Below, piece by piece: positions 9,505 through 20,467 of a DNA stretch of 64,000 bases. The stretch's first letter is position 1. Every line of letters starts with the position of its first letter. The stretch is from Phytopythium helicoides (taxonomy: Eukaryota; Oomycota; Peronosporomycetes; Pythiales; Pythiaceae), in NCBI GenBank assembly GCA_024867545.1, contig JANFNE010000001.1, positions 434,001-498,000 on the forward strand. The letters run 5' to 3'. The notes under the pieces are model-generated. The model ran no database searches. It was not told where the DNA came from and worked only from the letters and a program-made list of their open reading frames with translations. Both the position numbers and the translations under genes were made by a program.

Positions 9505-11805
9505 ATGCAATGCAATCAGTGCCACATATGTCCGAACACCTTTGCAGACACTTCATTGAGTGCCACGCTCATGACGAAACCTATCGGGTTTGCGCGGATC
9601 CTGCCAGGCACCGAGCACGGCGACAGCGGACCGATCTACCGCTCGATTATCACACCGACACGCCCTACGCCACTTCTGCCAGCCGATGCTGTCGTGGATG
9701 CTGAGAGCAGCAAGCAGCTAGAGGGGCTCACACTGCCGTTTGCAGAAAGCGTTTTTCACATCTTTACCGAGAGCGCCGCGAAGTTTGCAGATCTGCCATG
9801 TCTGGGAAAGCGTCAAACTACACCTGCAGCTAACGGAGAGCCCGAGAAAGTAGGCGACTACGAGTGGACCTCCTATCGGGAAGTTGGAGCTCGCGTTGCT
9901 CGAACGGCGCGAGGATTCATGAGATTAGGATTATTACCGCGCGTCATCGACAGTGGGGGCGCAGGAGAGAGGATGGTGGCTATCTACATGAAGAACAGCC
10001 CGGACTGGGTTGTCTGCGAGCAGGCTGCGTACGCTTGCAGCGCAGTTGTAGTGGCACTGTACGACTCGCTTGGGCCCGATTCAACTCGATTCATTGTCAA
10101 TCAGACGCGGCTTGACACTGTCGTGTGCTCAAAGCTGGAGTTGCGCAAGATCGCAGCGGTGGCTCGAGGGTCTGAAGCAGGCTCAAGTGACGCTGTCGAC
10201 AACATTAGCACTGGCGTCCCAAGCTTGAAGAACATTGTCCTGACGGGGGAACGAGATCCAGACGCGGAAGCTGACGCCATTGCAGCAGGCTTGAAAGTCG
10301 TGCATCTTGTCGACGACATCGAGAAAGCAGGGTTAGATGGTGAGCAGTTACTTTCCCTAGCTGATCCAGAGCTGACGCCGCCTTCAAGAAGCAGCATTGC
10401 GACGATCATGTATACGAGTGGCACGACAGGTGACCCCAAAGGAGTCGTGCTGTCCCATTTGACACTGACATCGTCATGCGCAGCCACCCTAGACTTCATG
10501 GCAACTAGTGGTCGACCGTTCTCCCCCGACACGGTGTACCTGTCGTTCCTGCCCCTCGCACACATCTACGAGCGCAGCGCTCAGGTCGCGTTATTCGCAT
10601 CTGGATCGAGCGTTGGGTTTTCTCGAGGCAACCCCATGGTGCTCATGCAAGACGTAGCAGCTCTTCGCCCCACCGTCTTCTGCGCCGTACCGCGAGTGCT
10701 CAATCGCCTGTACGACGGCATCATGGCCAAGATGTTGGCACCGGCTCCTGATGGGGGACAGTCTATGCGTGCACGTATTTTCTCGATGGCGCTGGCGTCC
10801 AAGCAGAGACGCCTCTCTCGACGTGGGCAGCACGAGCACGCCTTCTGGGACCGCATAGTCTTTAAGCGCATCAAGGCATCGCTCGGCCTGGATCGGTGCT
10901 GGTCTATCATGTCAGGTTCAGCTCCGTTGTCTCGCGATGTATTCAACTTCTGCCGCATTGTGTTCGTGTGCAATGTGATTGAGGGCTACGGGCAGACCGA
11001 GACGTGCGGTGGTGTCACGACCACGTCGTTCAGTGACCCGGCACCCGCTGGCTTCGTGGGCTCACCGAATGTTGGCTCCGAGATCAAGCTCGTGTCGGTC
11101 CCTGACATGAACTACTTGGTGACAGACCGCGAGCATGACGAAGGCGACGGGGTCAAGACTCCGTGCATGGGGAGGGGCGAGATTTGCGTGCGTGGGCCTC
11201 TGCTCTTCAGCGGCTACTACAAAAACCCTGAGAAGACGAAGGAGGCCATGGGCGACGACGGGTGGCTGCGTACAGGCGACATTGGGCTCTGGTCCCCGCT
11301 GGGCCAGCTCCGCATCGTCGACCGCAAGAAGAACCTGTTCAAGCTGTCGCAGGGCGAGTACGTGGCGCCCGAGAAGATCGAGAACGTGCTGGCGACGTGC
11401 CCGACCGTAGCGCAGGCGTTTGTGACCGGCGACAGCCTGCACTCGCACCTCGTGGCGGTGATTGTGCCCGATGAGGTCGCGCTACGCTCTATGGCCAAGT
11501 TGATGGGCTACTCGCACCTCGTTGCCGACTCGAGCTTGCCGAGCACCGAGGTGCTGCGTGTGCTGTGCGACCAGAAACTGCTGCGTGAGGCGGTGCTCAA
11601 GGAGATGGACGTGGCCAGCAAGAAGGCCAAGCTCGCGGGCTTCGAGCACGTGCGCGCCGTGTACCTGCACCACGAGCTGTTCACAGTCGAGAACGAGCTG
11701 CTGACGCCGACCTTCAAGCTGCGGCGCGCCGACGCGCAGCGCGTGTTCCGCGCGCAGATCGAGTCCATGTACCGCGAGTCCGGGGACCGCGTGGGCGGCA
11801 GGTAG
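9505..11805 (+). CDS. ACSL: Long-chain acyl-CoA synthetase
   Basis: AMP-forming ligase that activates long-chain fatty acids to acyl-CoA for lipid synthesis or beta-oxidation. 766 aa from ATG 9505; a second ATG at 9571 (MTKPIGFARILPGTEHG) may be the true start. Adenylation motifs in order: P-loop MYTSGTTGDPKG near residues 302-313, GYGQTETCG, GWLRTGDIG, and the C-terminal hinge RIVDRKKNLFKLSQGEYVAP typical of eukaryotic long-chain enzymes. No clear peroxisomal PTS1 (ends VGGR) and no strong transmembrane segment in the first 100 residues. Intact and intronless. The family is certain; chain length and location are not. Confidence 0.93.
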   Translation: MQCNQCHICPNTFADTSLSATLMTKPIGFARILPGTEHGDSGPIYRSIITPTRPTPLLPADAVVDAESSKQLEGLTLPFAESVFHIFTESAAKFADLPCLGKRQTTPAANGEPEKVGDYEWTSYREVGARVARTARGFMRLGLLPRVIDSGGAGERMVAIYMKNSPDWVVCEQAAYACSAVVVALYDSLGPDSTRFIVNQTRLDTVVCSKLELRKIAAVARGSEAGSSDAVDNISTGVPSLKNIVLTGERDPDAEADAIAAGLKVVHLVDDIEKAGLDGEQLLSLADPELTPPSRSSIATIMYTSGTTGDPKGVVLSHLTLTSSCAATLDFMATSGRPFSPDTVYLSFLPLAHIYERSAQVALFASGSSVGFSRGNPMVLMQDVAALRPTVFCAVPRVLNRLYDGIMAKMLAPAPDGGQSMRARIFSMALASKQRRLSRRGQHEHAFWDRIVFKRIKASLGLDRCWSIMSGSAPLSRDVFNFCRIVFVCNVIEGYGQTETCGGVTTTSFSDPAPAGFVGSPNVGSEIKLVSVPDMNYLVTDREHDEGDGVKTPCMGRGEICVRGPLLFSGYYKNPEKTKEAMGDDGWLRTGDIGLWSPLGQLRIVDRKKNLFKLSQGEYVAPEKIENVLATCPTVAQAFVTGDSLHSHLVAVIVPDEVALRSMAKLMGYSHLVADSSLPSTEVLRVLCDQKLLREAVLKEMDVASKKAKLAGFEHVRAVYLHHELFTVENELLTPTFKLRRADAQRVFRAQIESMYRESGDRVGGR

Positions 11806-11898
11806 GCAGCCGAGGCAGGGAGGATTCGTACACGCGCGCGTTCAGTCGGTGTCTGGCTTGCATTTGTGTCTTTAAGCTGCAAGCGCGCCTGTGCCGCC

Positions 11899-12322
11899 CT
11901 ACTCGTCGCTCTCCTTCTCCTCCTCCTCGGCCAGCACGGGCGTGGGCAGCGCGCCGATCTCGGCGCGCTCGTACGTCAGTCGTCCGTTGAAGCCTGCGAA
12001 CGCGGGCTTGTCGTGGCTGGGGGCGTGGTGGCCGTGGTCCCACGGGTGCTCGAGTCCCTGCAGGCTTTTCGTTAGCGCTCTCCGTCCGCAGGGCGCGCAA
12101 CCGCCTCGCACGCACCAGCACGGCGCGGCCGTCCTGCTTGGCGCGGTAGAAGACCCAGAGCCAGAGCATGGTGCCGTAGGCCAGCCCCAGGTTCTTGTGC
12201 ACCGGGCTCACGTGGAAGTGCATGCCGAACGGGTACTGGTGGCCGTGCGCGTGCGAGGCCGAGGCCATGCCGCGGCGCGCGCCGGCGGCCGTCGCCGAGG
12301 TCGCCAGGCGCCGCGCGATCAT
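11899..12322 (-). CDS. NDUFB2: NADH:ubiquinone oxidoreductase subunit NDUFB2-like
   Basis: Two exons, 12116-12322 and 11899-12057, joined across a 58-nt intron (GTGCGT donor, CGCTAAC branch site, CTGCAG acceptor). The product is 121 aa. An Arg/Ala-rich N-terminus (MIARRLATSATAAGARR) looks like a mitochondrial presequence. A single hydrophobic stretch (LGLAYGTMLWLWVFYR) and the motif GLEHPWDHG follow, then an acidic tail EEEEKESDE. This arrangement matches the AGGG/NDUFB2 accessory subunit of complex I: short, one membrane span, proline-aromatic motif, acidic end. Divergent from the AAA ATPase gene (237 bp between starts). Confidence 0.75.
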
Positions 12323-12559
12323 CTCGTCCGCGGGGCTTCTCTGGTGCTGGTGGTCCAGGGAAGGAGGGGGAAATGCCGGAATGGGCGGTCGGGCAATTTC
12401 CGCCAATCGGAGGCGCGCCACGGACGTTTTACACGGCGGCGATTCGCTGAAAATGAATTTTTGGTTTTTTGGCGAATCAACGGAGTTATTGAGGGGCTTA
12501 CGAAGCGCTGATTGGGGGAAAACGCAGCGGACAACGGACACCGAGCCACTTGCGACCTG

Positions 12560-15524
12560 ATGGACGAGCGCGACTGGTTCTCGACGCGGAGGCGGCTGCC
12601 GCGGCGCGCGCTGCTCGCCAGGCCGCGAGGGGCCAGCGCCTTCCTGCTCAGCGACGTGGAGGGAGACGCCAGCTGTCTGGCGGTGTGCCGCGCGGCGCTT
12701 GGAGGCGACGGAGACGCGAGCTACGGCGATGCGACGGTGACGATCCGGAGGACCGCGCGGGTGGTCAAGGACGTTCTCAGCGCGCGATTGGAAGCTGAGG
12801 ACAGCGATCCGTGGGTCTGGATCACGGACGACAGAGTACGGCGCGCGGTGGCCGTGACGCTGCAGCTCGAGCGGAGAGAGAGAGGAGAAGACAGCGAGAT
12901 ACTCAAGGACCGAGCGTTTAGACAGCTGCTGCTCGACACGATCCAGCAGCGCATCGCGGTGTCTCCAGGAGCGAGAGTCAAGCTACCGGCGTACAAAGCA
13001 AAAGGCGACGGAGAAGTGAGCGAATGGAAGGTTGTGTCGACGTATCCGGCGAGCGACTTCTCGGTGGTCACGACAGCCACGCGCGTGACGCTCACGCTGC
13101 CCGACGATGAGGCAGTGGTCGATGGCGATTTAAACGCGAAAGAGGATTATAGTAGTCAAGAAAAAGTACGCACGGAACGAAGTAAATGCTCCCAGGATTG
13201 GCGGACTCGACCGTGAACGTGCTGCGCTACGAGAGATGATCCTCATGCCTCTTGCAGGTTCTGGACGACACGTTCGTGAGACGTACGGCGTTGAGTTTCC
13301 AAAAGGGCTGTTGCTCTGTGGACCGCCTGGAGTAGGCAAGACGCTGTTGGTTCGTTCTGTGGTACATGAGTGCCAGCAGCGCCAGGATGTGGATCTGCAT
13401 CTTGATGTTATCAATGGTGCCGAGATCATGACGGCTGGCATTGGAGACGCTGAGTCTGCTCTTCGAGACATTTTCCAGCGTGCACGCGATCATCTTGCAG
13501 ACTCCTCTGGGATATCTAGTGCTGCAAGTGTCATATTCATCGATGAGCTTGACGCGCTTTGCCCGAAACGGGACGACCGAGGTAGCAGTGGAGCGTCTCA
13601 TAGTCGCGTGGTTGCCCAACTGCTCACGCTTATGGACGGTGTCGACAAGACAACGTCAAACAACGGAGCGAATGACACTGTGGTCGTTGTAGGCGCGACC
13701 AACTTGCCGAATGCAATTGATCCTGCACTTCGGCGGCCTGGACGATTTGATCGCGAGCTTTTTGTGCCTCCACCAGATACTGCTCAGCGTCGCCGGATTT
13801 TCGAAATGCACACTGCTGAAATGCCAATTGGAGCTTGTGGTATCAGCAATTTAGAGGATGCTCACAGTCGAAGGGCTGTGCTGGACGCGTTAGCGGGAAA
13901 GGCTATTGGTTATGTTGGCGCCGATATCGCGGCTTTGTGTCGCGAGGCACTCGCTGTCGCCTCGACGCGTCATTTCGTGGAGGCTGTGCGTGATCGTGAA
14001 CTTGCTGCATGGTGGGAGGATGTGAAGCGTCGCGGCCAAAGCGTCCTGGAATCGATCGAGAGACCTTTCAGCCGGAGGAGTGGCTGGCCGCGCTTGGAGT
14101 GTCAATCCAGTAGCAATCCCGTTGTGGTTTCTGGCCAAGCACAAGACTGGCGAACGCGCGAGCGGTTGGCGAGCGGAGGTGATTATTTTTCATTTTTGTT
14201 GGGAAGTGCTTGCGACAAAGGGGATATCGCGACGCCATCCCAAGATACAGAGGGGATCAAATCCAACAGGAACATTGACGACAACGCCAAGGACAGTGAA
14301 CGACCTTTTCAAGTTACGATGGAAGATTTTGATCAAGCTATGACGGTGGTGGTGGCTTCTACGTTGCGCGGCACTAGTGGGTTTATGTGCGTGATGACAG
14401 ATGCTTTTCTGTGTGTTTTTCGCGGCTAAAACTTACCTTTGAATCTGGTTAACCGTGCTGCAGGAAGGGTGTCGATTCAAGAGGATGGGATAGTATCGGA
14501 GGGCAAGATGAAACTAAGCTCGCGCTTCAGCAGGCACTGGAGTGGCCACTCAAGTTTCCGCAGACGTTCACTCGCATGGGGATCCAGGTAACGAACCATC
14601 AGTTTGACGATGATTTTCGAGTTCAGGCGTCTAATCCACTCCCCAACCAACACACAGCCTCCGCGTGGAGTTCTGCTCTACGGACCACCTGGATGCAGCA
14701 AAAGCTCTATCGTGCGTGCAGCGGCCCATGCAAGTGGCGCAACCTTCCTATCGCTACCTGCTGCCGCAGGTCTTCTCCCCCTACTTTGGTGATGCTGAGG
14801 CTGCTATTCGTCAAGTCTTCGGGATGCGCGGCGTGCGCTACCTGCCATCATATTCTTTGATGAAATCGATGTGTTGGTCGCAAAGCGCTCGTTCGATGGC
14901 GGTGATAGTGGGGAGACAGCTCGTCTTCCACGGCAATGCGCATTCTGTCAACGCTGCTGAACGAGATGGACGGTGTGGAGTCAGCGGACGGTGCGTTGCA
15001 TCTGTACTTTTGTAAGCGAGTCTTGTCGTTACTGACGGATTTGTGGTGGTGATATTGGATGGAAGGTCTCCTTGTGATTGGAGCGACAAATGTACCGGAG
15101 CGCATTGACGCTGCACTTCTCCGCCCTGGTCGCTTCGACCGTGTTCTGTTTGTGGATCTTCCCTCCGAAACTGACCGTCTAGCCATCCTTGAAATCCATG
15201 CTCGCGGCATGCCATTGGCGAGCGATGTGAATTTGAATGAGATTGCGCGAGACTCTCCATACTGCTCAGGCGCAGAACTGGAGGTTGGTGGCTGTTCATT
15301 TCACTCGATGAGGCTGAAAAACAAGGTTTCTTACGAACGCACGTGTATTCTCGTAGAACATTTGCCGAGAGGCTGCACTACTGGCGCTTCGCGAGTCGAT
15401 CGATGCTGAATTCGTTGCGATGCGCCACTTTCGAGAGGCATTGAGTGGTGTTCGCCCAGTGTCGTCGCCTGAATCCATGATACGATACCGCGCGTTCGCT
15501 GAAGCTATGGGCCACCTAAAGTAA
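12560..15524 (+). CDS. SPATA5L1: AFG2B/SPATA5L1-like type II AAA ATPase, frame broken at four places
   Basis: Two-domain AAA ATPase of the CDC48/AFG2 group; the family acts in ribosome maturation and protein unfolding. Exons as read: 12560-14380 (one frame change inside), 14464-14587, 14658-14990, 15066-15283, 15357-15524. D1 has [22 protein letters not shown] and [13 protein letters not shown]2 has [33 protein letters not shown] and [12 protein letters not shown]. The D1 and linker motifs fit AFG2B better than AFG2A. Frame changes that no intron explains: between 13085 and 13166 (exon-1 frame to the frame reading [19 protein letters not shown]), near 14762-14769, near 14820, and near 14910-14921. 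Protein on both sides of each is conserved. This is either sequence error or early decay. Confidence 0.7.
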
Positions 15525-15599
15525 GCCCCAAGCAGCCAGTCGAGCGACGACTCTCTTACACGACACTCAATTGAATCGAGGTAATACTAGCGTGGACGC

Positions 15600-16582
15600 C
15601 TAGGCAAAGATGAGCTCGCCACCGTCGACAAGCGATACCTTGTGCGAAAGTGGGATGCCATCACGCGCAACGCCTGCGGCCTCCATGCGGTCGACAACGT
15701 CGAAGCCGTCCACGACATGGCCAAATACGACGTGCTTGCCGTTCAGGTGTGGCGCAGCGCCGAGCATAAAGCAGAACTGGCTGCCATTCGTGTTGGGACC
15801 CGAGTTGGCCATCTGCAGGATGTAGCGCCCCGAGTGCGTCAGACGCAGGCCATTTGGCTCATCGTCTGGTGGAAACGAAGGGCGATCAGCTTCTTGCAAG
15901 ATGACTCAACTGGGAGCTAACCCGTCACGCACCGAACTTGGCGCCGTAGATGCTGCGGCCGCCATACCCCTTTCCGGTGGTGAAGTCGCCACACTGGACG
16001 ATGAATCCCGTGAGGATGCGGTGGCACACGCTGTTGTGGAAGGAGAAGTCGGGGCCTTTTTCGCCCGTCGTGAGCGCGCGGAAGTTCTCGGCCGTCTTGG
16101 GCACCAGGTCGGCGTACAGCTGCGGCATCGCAGTCCCGCTTAGCTCTGTCTCCCCACCCAACTGCTACCTGGCACGCTCGGGAACGCACCTCGATGGTGA
16201 CGCGGCCCACGGGCTCGTCATCGATGGCCACGTCGAGCCACACGTACTTTCGCTCTGGGTTGATGGCCCAGGACGAGTTGGTGACCTGCGCGGGCGGCAG
16301 CGGCTCCTCCTCCTGCGGCTCCTCTGGCTGCGTCTTGGCGTCCTGCTGCGCGCGCTTGATCGCGTCCTGCGCGTCTCGGCGCTGCGCGTAGGCGCGAGCG
16401 CGGTCGCTCAGCGCTCCGCCGTCTCTCGCGGGCGCCGCGGCGTCGAAGCTGAAGAAGACGTTGACCACCGCGAAGTACGAGACGAAGAGCAGCCCCATGG
16501 CCAGCAGGATGAGCTTGCGCGCGTCGCGGCCCTGGCGTGGGGGCGCCAGCCGCGCCGGCGCGCCGCTCGACCGCGGCAGCAT
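15600..16582 (-). CDS. Membrane-anchored cyclophilin (peptidyl-prolyl isomerase)
   Basis: Three exons, 16190-16582, 15933-16119 and 15600-15892, give 290 aa. The introns are 70 nt and an unusually short 40 nt. ATG 16582 is the first ATG in frame. A signal-anchor follows at residues ~23-45 ([20 protein letters not shown]), then an acidic/Gln-rich stem. The cyclophilin domain starts at about residue 115. Family motifs are recognisable: [64 protein letters not shown]. The catalytic Arg is kept, but the usual FHR reads CHR and QGGDF reads QCGDF. The likely topology is type II, with the domain in the secretory lumen, acting on proline bonds of folding proteins. Confidence 0.85.
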
Positions 16583-16854
16583 CTCTCTCTCTCTTTCCAC
16601 GCGGCGGCCGCTTCGCCTTGCCGCTTCGCCTGGAAATTACAGGATTGGGCGCGTGTTCTCCGCGATATTCGCGCGCGGCTGGCGTCTGATAACCAAGTGG
16701 CGCCGACGGTAAAGGGCGCCGACAAGGAAGGAGGCTGGGCGGGTCGTCGCTGCTCCGCGGCCGCCGACAGGCCTCGCCCACTGCCCGATCGCCTCGGTCG
16801 AGAGCAGCGCGCCCACCGCCTCGCGTCGGTACCTCCCGCCTCGCCCTCGCAGCC

Positions 16855-17261
16855 ATGGGCTTCCACATCCCGGACTCGCCGCGCTCGGCTCCGTCGACGG
16901 CTTCTGCAGCGCCGAGCGCGTCGCAGCTGCCCATGCGCGCGCGCAGACGCAACGCGATCGTCGCCGCGCTGTTCGTGGACCCAATGGGCTCGCCGCGCTC
17001 GCCTGCTGTGTGTCTGACGCTTGGCCGCCGCGCCGAGCTGGCGCAGCAGCGCGAGCAGCAGCACGCGCGGGAGCTGGCGGCCGAAGACCCGCTGCTAGCC
17101 GCGCGCAAGCCCTCACAAGGTGAGTCCTCCTCCAAGGCCTTCCTCTATGGCCTTGCTCCAAGGCAGGATGGAGCTGTGGCCGTTGGTTGGTGGTGACGAG
17201 GCGGTGGTTCACGACTAGTGCATTGACAGATGCGAGCGGATTGGCCTCGGATGCTCCGTGA
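16855..17261 (+). CDS. Small conserved-looking hypothetical protein
   Basis: Exons 16855-17119 and 17230-17261 with a 110-nt intron (GTGAGT donor, TTGACAG acceptor) give 98 aa. The N-terminus is Ser/Pro/Ala-rich, then a basic RARRRNA patch, the segment GSPRSPAVCLTLGRRAEL, and a Gln/Glu/Ala helix ending AAEDPLLAARKPS. I recognise no domain. Support rests on a clean donor, in-frame joining and a stop soon after the splice. The GC-rich context means a chance ORF is possible. It is divergent from the cyclophilin gene (272 bp). Bases 17262-17530 hold nothing I can call. Confidence 0.45.
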
Positions 17262-17531
17262 AGACTGGAGGAAGGCTGCTGAGCTGTGCTGTACATTTCG
17301 CTGTAAACACTTGTAATAGATCGCCGAGAGGCACGCAGACCTGGGTGCAACGTGGTCGTGACGACCCGTTGGTGAGTGAGCTGAAGTGCATTGACAACCA
17401 TAACGTTCCGCCACCTCATCCACTTTGCCTCCCCTCGCTTCGTAATACCTGATACCTTCGATATCGAATCAATCAGACGGCCTAGACGCCTCCCAGGTTC
17501 GTTGCGCGCGTCCACCACCTTACCGTTTTCC

Positions 17532-17551
17532 TCACTTCATTTTGAATTTTC
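17532..17551 (+). promoter_or_regulatory. Candidate Inr+FPR core promoter for the SNF5-HMG gene
   Basis: TCACTTCATTTTGAATTTTC combines a YCAYTYY-like initiator with a following ATTTTC element, the arrangement known from oomycete core promoters. It lies about 300 bp before ATG 17836, implying a long 5' leader. Visual match only. Confidence 0.35.
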
Positions 17552-17835
17552 CTACACTCTCCAGTCTCTGTGCCAACACTTGTGCGCATATACCTCTCAC
17601 AGCCGATACTGCATCAGCTTCGGCAGTGCTTTGGCGCTCCCGACAGGAGGGGCGCCCTCCAGCGTAACCAAAGCGCGCCGCCGCCGCTCGGGCGCCAACT
17701 CCCGCGCCGCCCGCGCCGCCGCCCGCCCCGCGCGGCTCTCCTGGCGCCGCCGCAGCTCCAGGCGCGCGCCCAGTCGCCTCTCGGCCCCGCGCCTGCCCCC
17801 GCTGCGCGCTTCTCCGGCCGGAAACCGACGCCGAC

Positions 17836-20341
17836 ATGGCGAGCGCGGCCGCCGCCGCCGCGTCCAGCGCCGACTGGCTGTCGACCGCGGACCGCCTCGC
17901 GCTGCTCATCCAGCGCTACGGACTCGCGGAGGACAAGGTGGCGCAGCAGCTCGGCTGGCCGCTGGAGCAGCTGCGCGCCTACCTGGCGCCCGACACTCGC
18001 GTGCAAGGCCACCTCCGACGTGCGTGGGCAGACGAGTCGCGATGGCTTGGGGCGCTTGCATTGACGAAATGGCGGATGCGCGGTGCACAGGTCGTGGACA
18101 ACGCGGCTGACAAGCTGCTCATGCGCTACCGAGTTGCCATGGCGCGCCAGACGCTCGCAGGAGCGGCCTCGGGGCCGCTCGCACCCGTAGAAGCCAGTGC
18201 GCGTCGATCGGTGCTGCCCGCAGCGGTGGGGATATGACGAACTTGACTGCGACCGGTGCGAACAGCGAGCTGATGAGTTGTGTGCGTGGTGGACAGTTTT
18301 CCCGCGCCGTCATCGACCGGCGCAGCGTCATTCACGCGCAACCCACGCCGGCGCAGCAGGTGCAGGTGCATAACTATGTCGCGTGATGCTTCCTCACTGA
18401 CGTGACTGTGGCTGACGTTTGTAGCGGGCATCAACTGAGCGACAGGCTGCTGCAGCGACGGCAGCGGTCACTGGCGGAATTGCCAGCCGGCGGAAACGAA
18501 AGCGCAAGGTACTGGCACAGGACCTGTCAGTCGCCGACGGGCCAACCCCGGCTTCGTCCTCATCGACCGCTGAGCCGCGGAAATTACGAATCCGACCCGG
18601 GGCTGTCGATTTGGTATGTCCAATCCGCCTCGATGTCGATGTCGATGGAGTGCGATATCAAGACACCTTTCTCCTCGATGCGTACGTGCATAAGCTTTTG
18701 TGAGAGGAAAACGCCAACAGCGGACCCATACTGGACATTGTGATCTGCAGATCCAGTGCTAGCTGCACTCCCGAACGAATGGCTTCGCAAATTGCAATCG
18801 ACGAAAAACTTCCAGATAGTGTGCAGGTACCGTTCGTCAGAATGTCGTTGGGTGTCCTGCGGAACTGACATCTTTTGTGTGCACAGAATGCCTTAGCTGA
18901 ATCCATCCGACGACAGCTCATGACATTTTGTACCAGTGCGGCCTCCAGTTTTGATGTCATGCCGGACCGCCTTTACCCCATCTACTTGGATATCATCATC
19001 GGGGGATCTCGGTATGAAAGAGTCAACATGCTAATTGTGCGTTTGCATGCAGTTCAATCCAAAACTGACGACGTTGTGAATGTGCTGCATAAAAGCTCCG
19101 AGACCAAATCGAGTGGGACATCACCAACGACTTTCCATCCGCTCAATCTTTCGCAAGTACTGTAAGTCTTTGCGAATTGTAGGCTTTAGTGTCTGAACTG
19201 GTGAAGCTCACGAGTGTCTGTGCCGCAGCTATGTGCCGACCTAAATCTGTCGCCAGCTTTTGAAAGTGCGACTACATTCTCAATATGGGAGCAGGTGGTG
19301 GCATACCGCACAGCACTCGGCTTTCGTAAATGGATCGGTGTTGAACCATCCAGCAACGCACAGCCAAAAGTAAACTCCGATACCACGACGGTGGGGGCAG
19401 GTTTCATCGACTGTTTGCCTCCGCTCGAAGCCAATACCCCCGAGGAGCTAGATGTGATTCGGCATTCCCCTGATACTGGTCAGTCGAAATAGTCTGTGAA
19501 GGGTGGTCCCGTATTGATTTTCTGACGTGTCTGTTGGCACGGAGTAGCTCTATGGCAGCCAATCGTGAGCGAGCTTTCCAGAGAGGAGCGCACATATCTA
19601 GCCGCCAAGCTGGGAGCTACTCATGCGTAGGTTTTTTCTTGATGCCCCTGAACGAGATTAATTCTAATGCTATTTGGTCCATTCTGCAGGCCAACATCGA
19701 GGAAAAACATCGCTTCCCACGATGCAACAGGCAATCATGCCCCGAAGCGCCACCCACAACATCGCGCAGCACCCAAAGATCACAAGCTTCCTCGACCGAT
19801 CAATCCTTTCATCATGTATTGCCAGGTCCAGAAGGACATTTTTGCCAAATCCAAGAGTAGAAAATCGGCTTCCGAGACTCGGAAAATCTTCGGCGACATG
19901 TGGCGCAAATGCACTGACGAGGTTCGTGGGTCTGGAAGTGTGGAGCTGGTGGTGCTGCTCTAATATCTGGGTGTGCTTTGCATCGGCATTTCAGGAGAAA
20001 GAGTACTATGCTCAGCTGACCGAGGCTGAGAACGAGAAGCGGCGGCGCGAGTACATACTTGACCAGCGAGATCGCGCAATTGCTGAGTGGGAAGAGGACG
20101 AAGCTCGACGGAAAGGCCTTTTGTCATCCGCACTGTTGGATGCAACGCCTGAGTATTTGCGCGGACTATTACTCGAGGTACGGCTTGGAACGTATGAGCT
20201 TCATTTACATGCACTGTCCAAAGCTCTAACGAGTCCAACGCATTATGATGCCAGGACTACGTGAACGAACGACACGAAGTGGATGTGAATCGAGCGCACG
20301 CCTCTGTAGATGAGGATGAGGACGTCGACAATGACGAATAG
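17836..20341 (+). CDS. SMARCB1: SNF5/SMARCB1-type chromatin remodelling subunit fused to an HMG box
   Basis: Exons as read: 17836-18377, 18425-18681, 18751-18836, 18887-19036, 19096-19161, 19229-19478, 19548-19626, 19690-19921, 19995-20177, 20255-20341. All joins after the first exon keep frame. SNF5 repeat 1 is CPIRLDVDVDGVRYQDTFLL through ALAESIRRQL. Repeat 2 is YPIYLDIIIGG, LRDQIEWDITNDFPSAQSFA, LCADLNLSPAFESA and FSIWEQVVAYR. A basic linker leads to an HMG box (LPRPINPFIMYCQVQKDIF, ETRKIFGDMWRKCTDEEKEY) and an acidic tail (DEDEDVDNDE). SNF5 is a core subunit of SWI/SNF remodellers; in animals the HMG box belongs to a separate subunit. Exon 1 needs one extra G in the GGGG at 18227-18230 to stay in frame. 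Confidence 0.82.
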
Positions 20342-20467
20342 AGCCTCGGTGACAAAGAGCGACCTCCATTTCAACATGGAGAACGGAGTGTTTGGGAATT
20401 GTGCATCAATGTTGCTGTTGTTGGCTTACTGCCTTTGTCTCTCACGCACGCCATCAAGCCGCGACAC

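Noticed and set aside
13166..13195. A 30-nt intron to explain the frame change in the AAA gene
   Set aside because: It is too short to splice and gives the wrong phase. The downstream frame stays coding upstream of 13166.
18020..18090. Possible 71-nt intron with a GTGCGT donor in the SNF5 gene
   Set aside because: Removing it puts a stop at 18108 in the resulting frame. Reading through and allowing one missing G at 18227-18230 gives a better protein.
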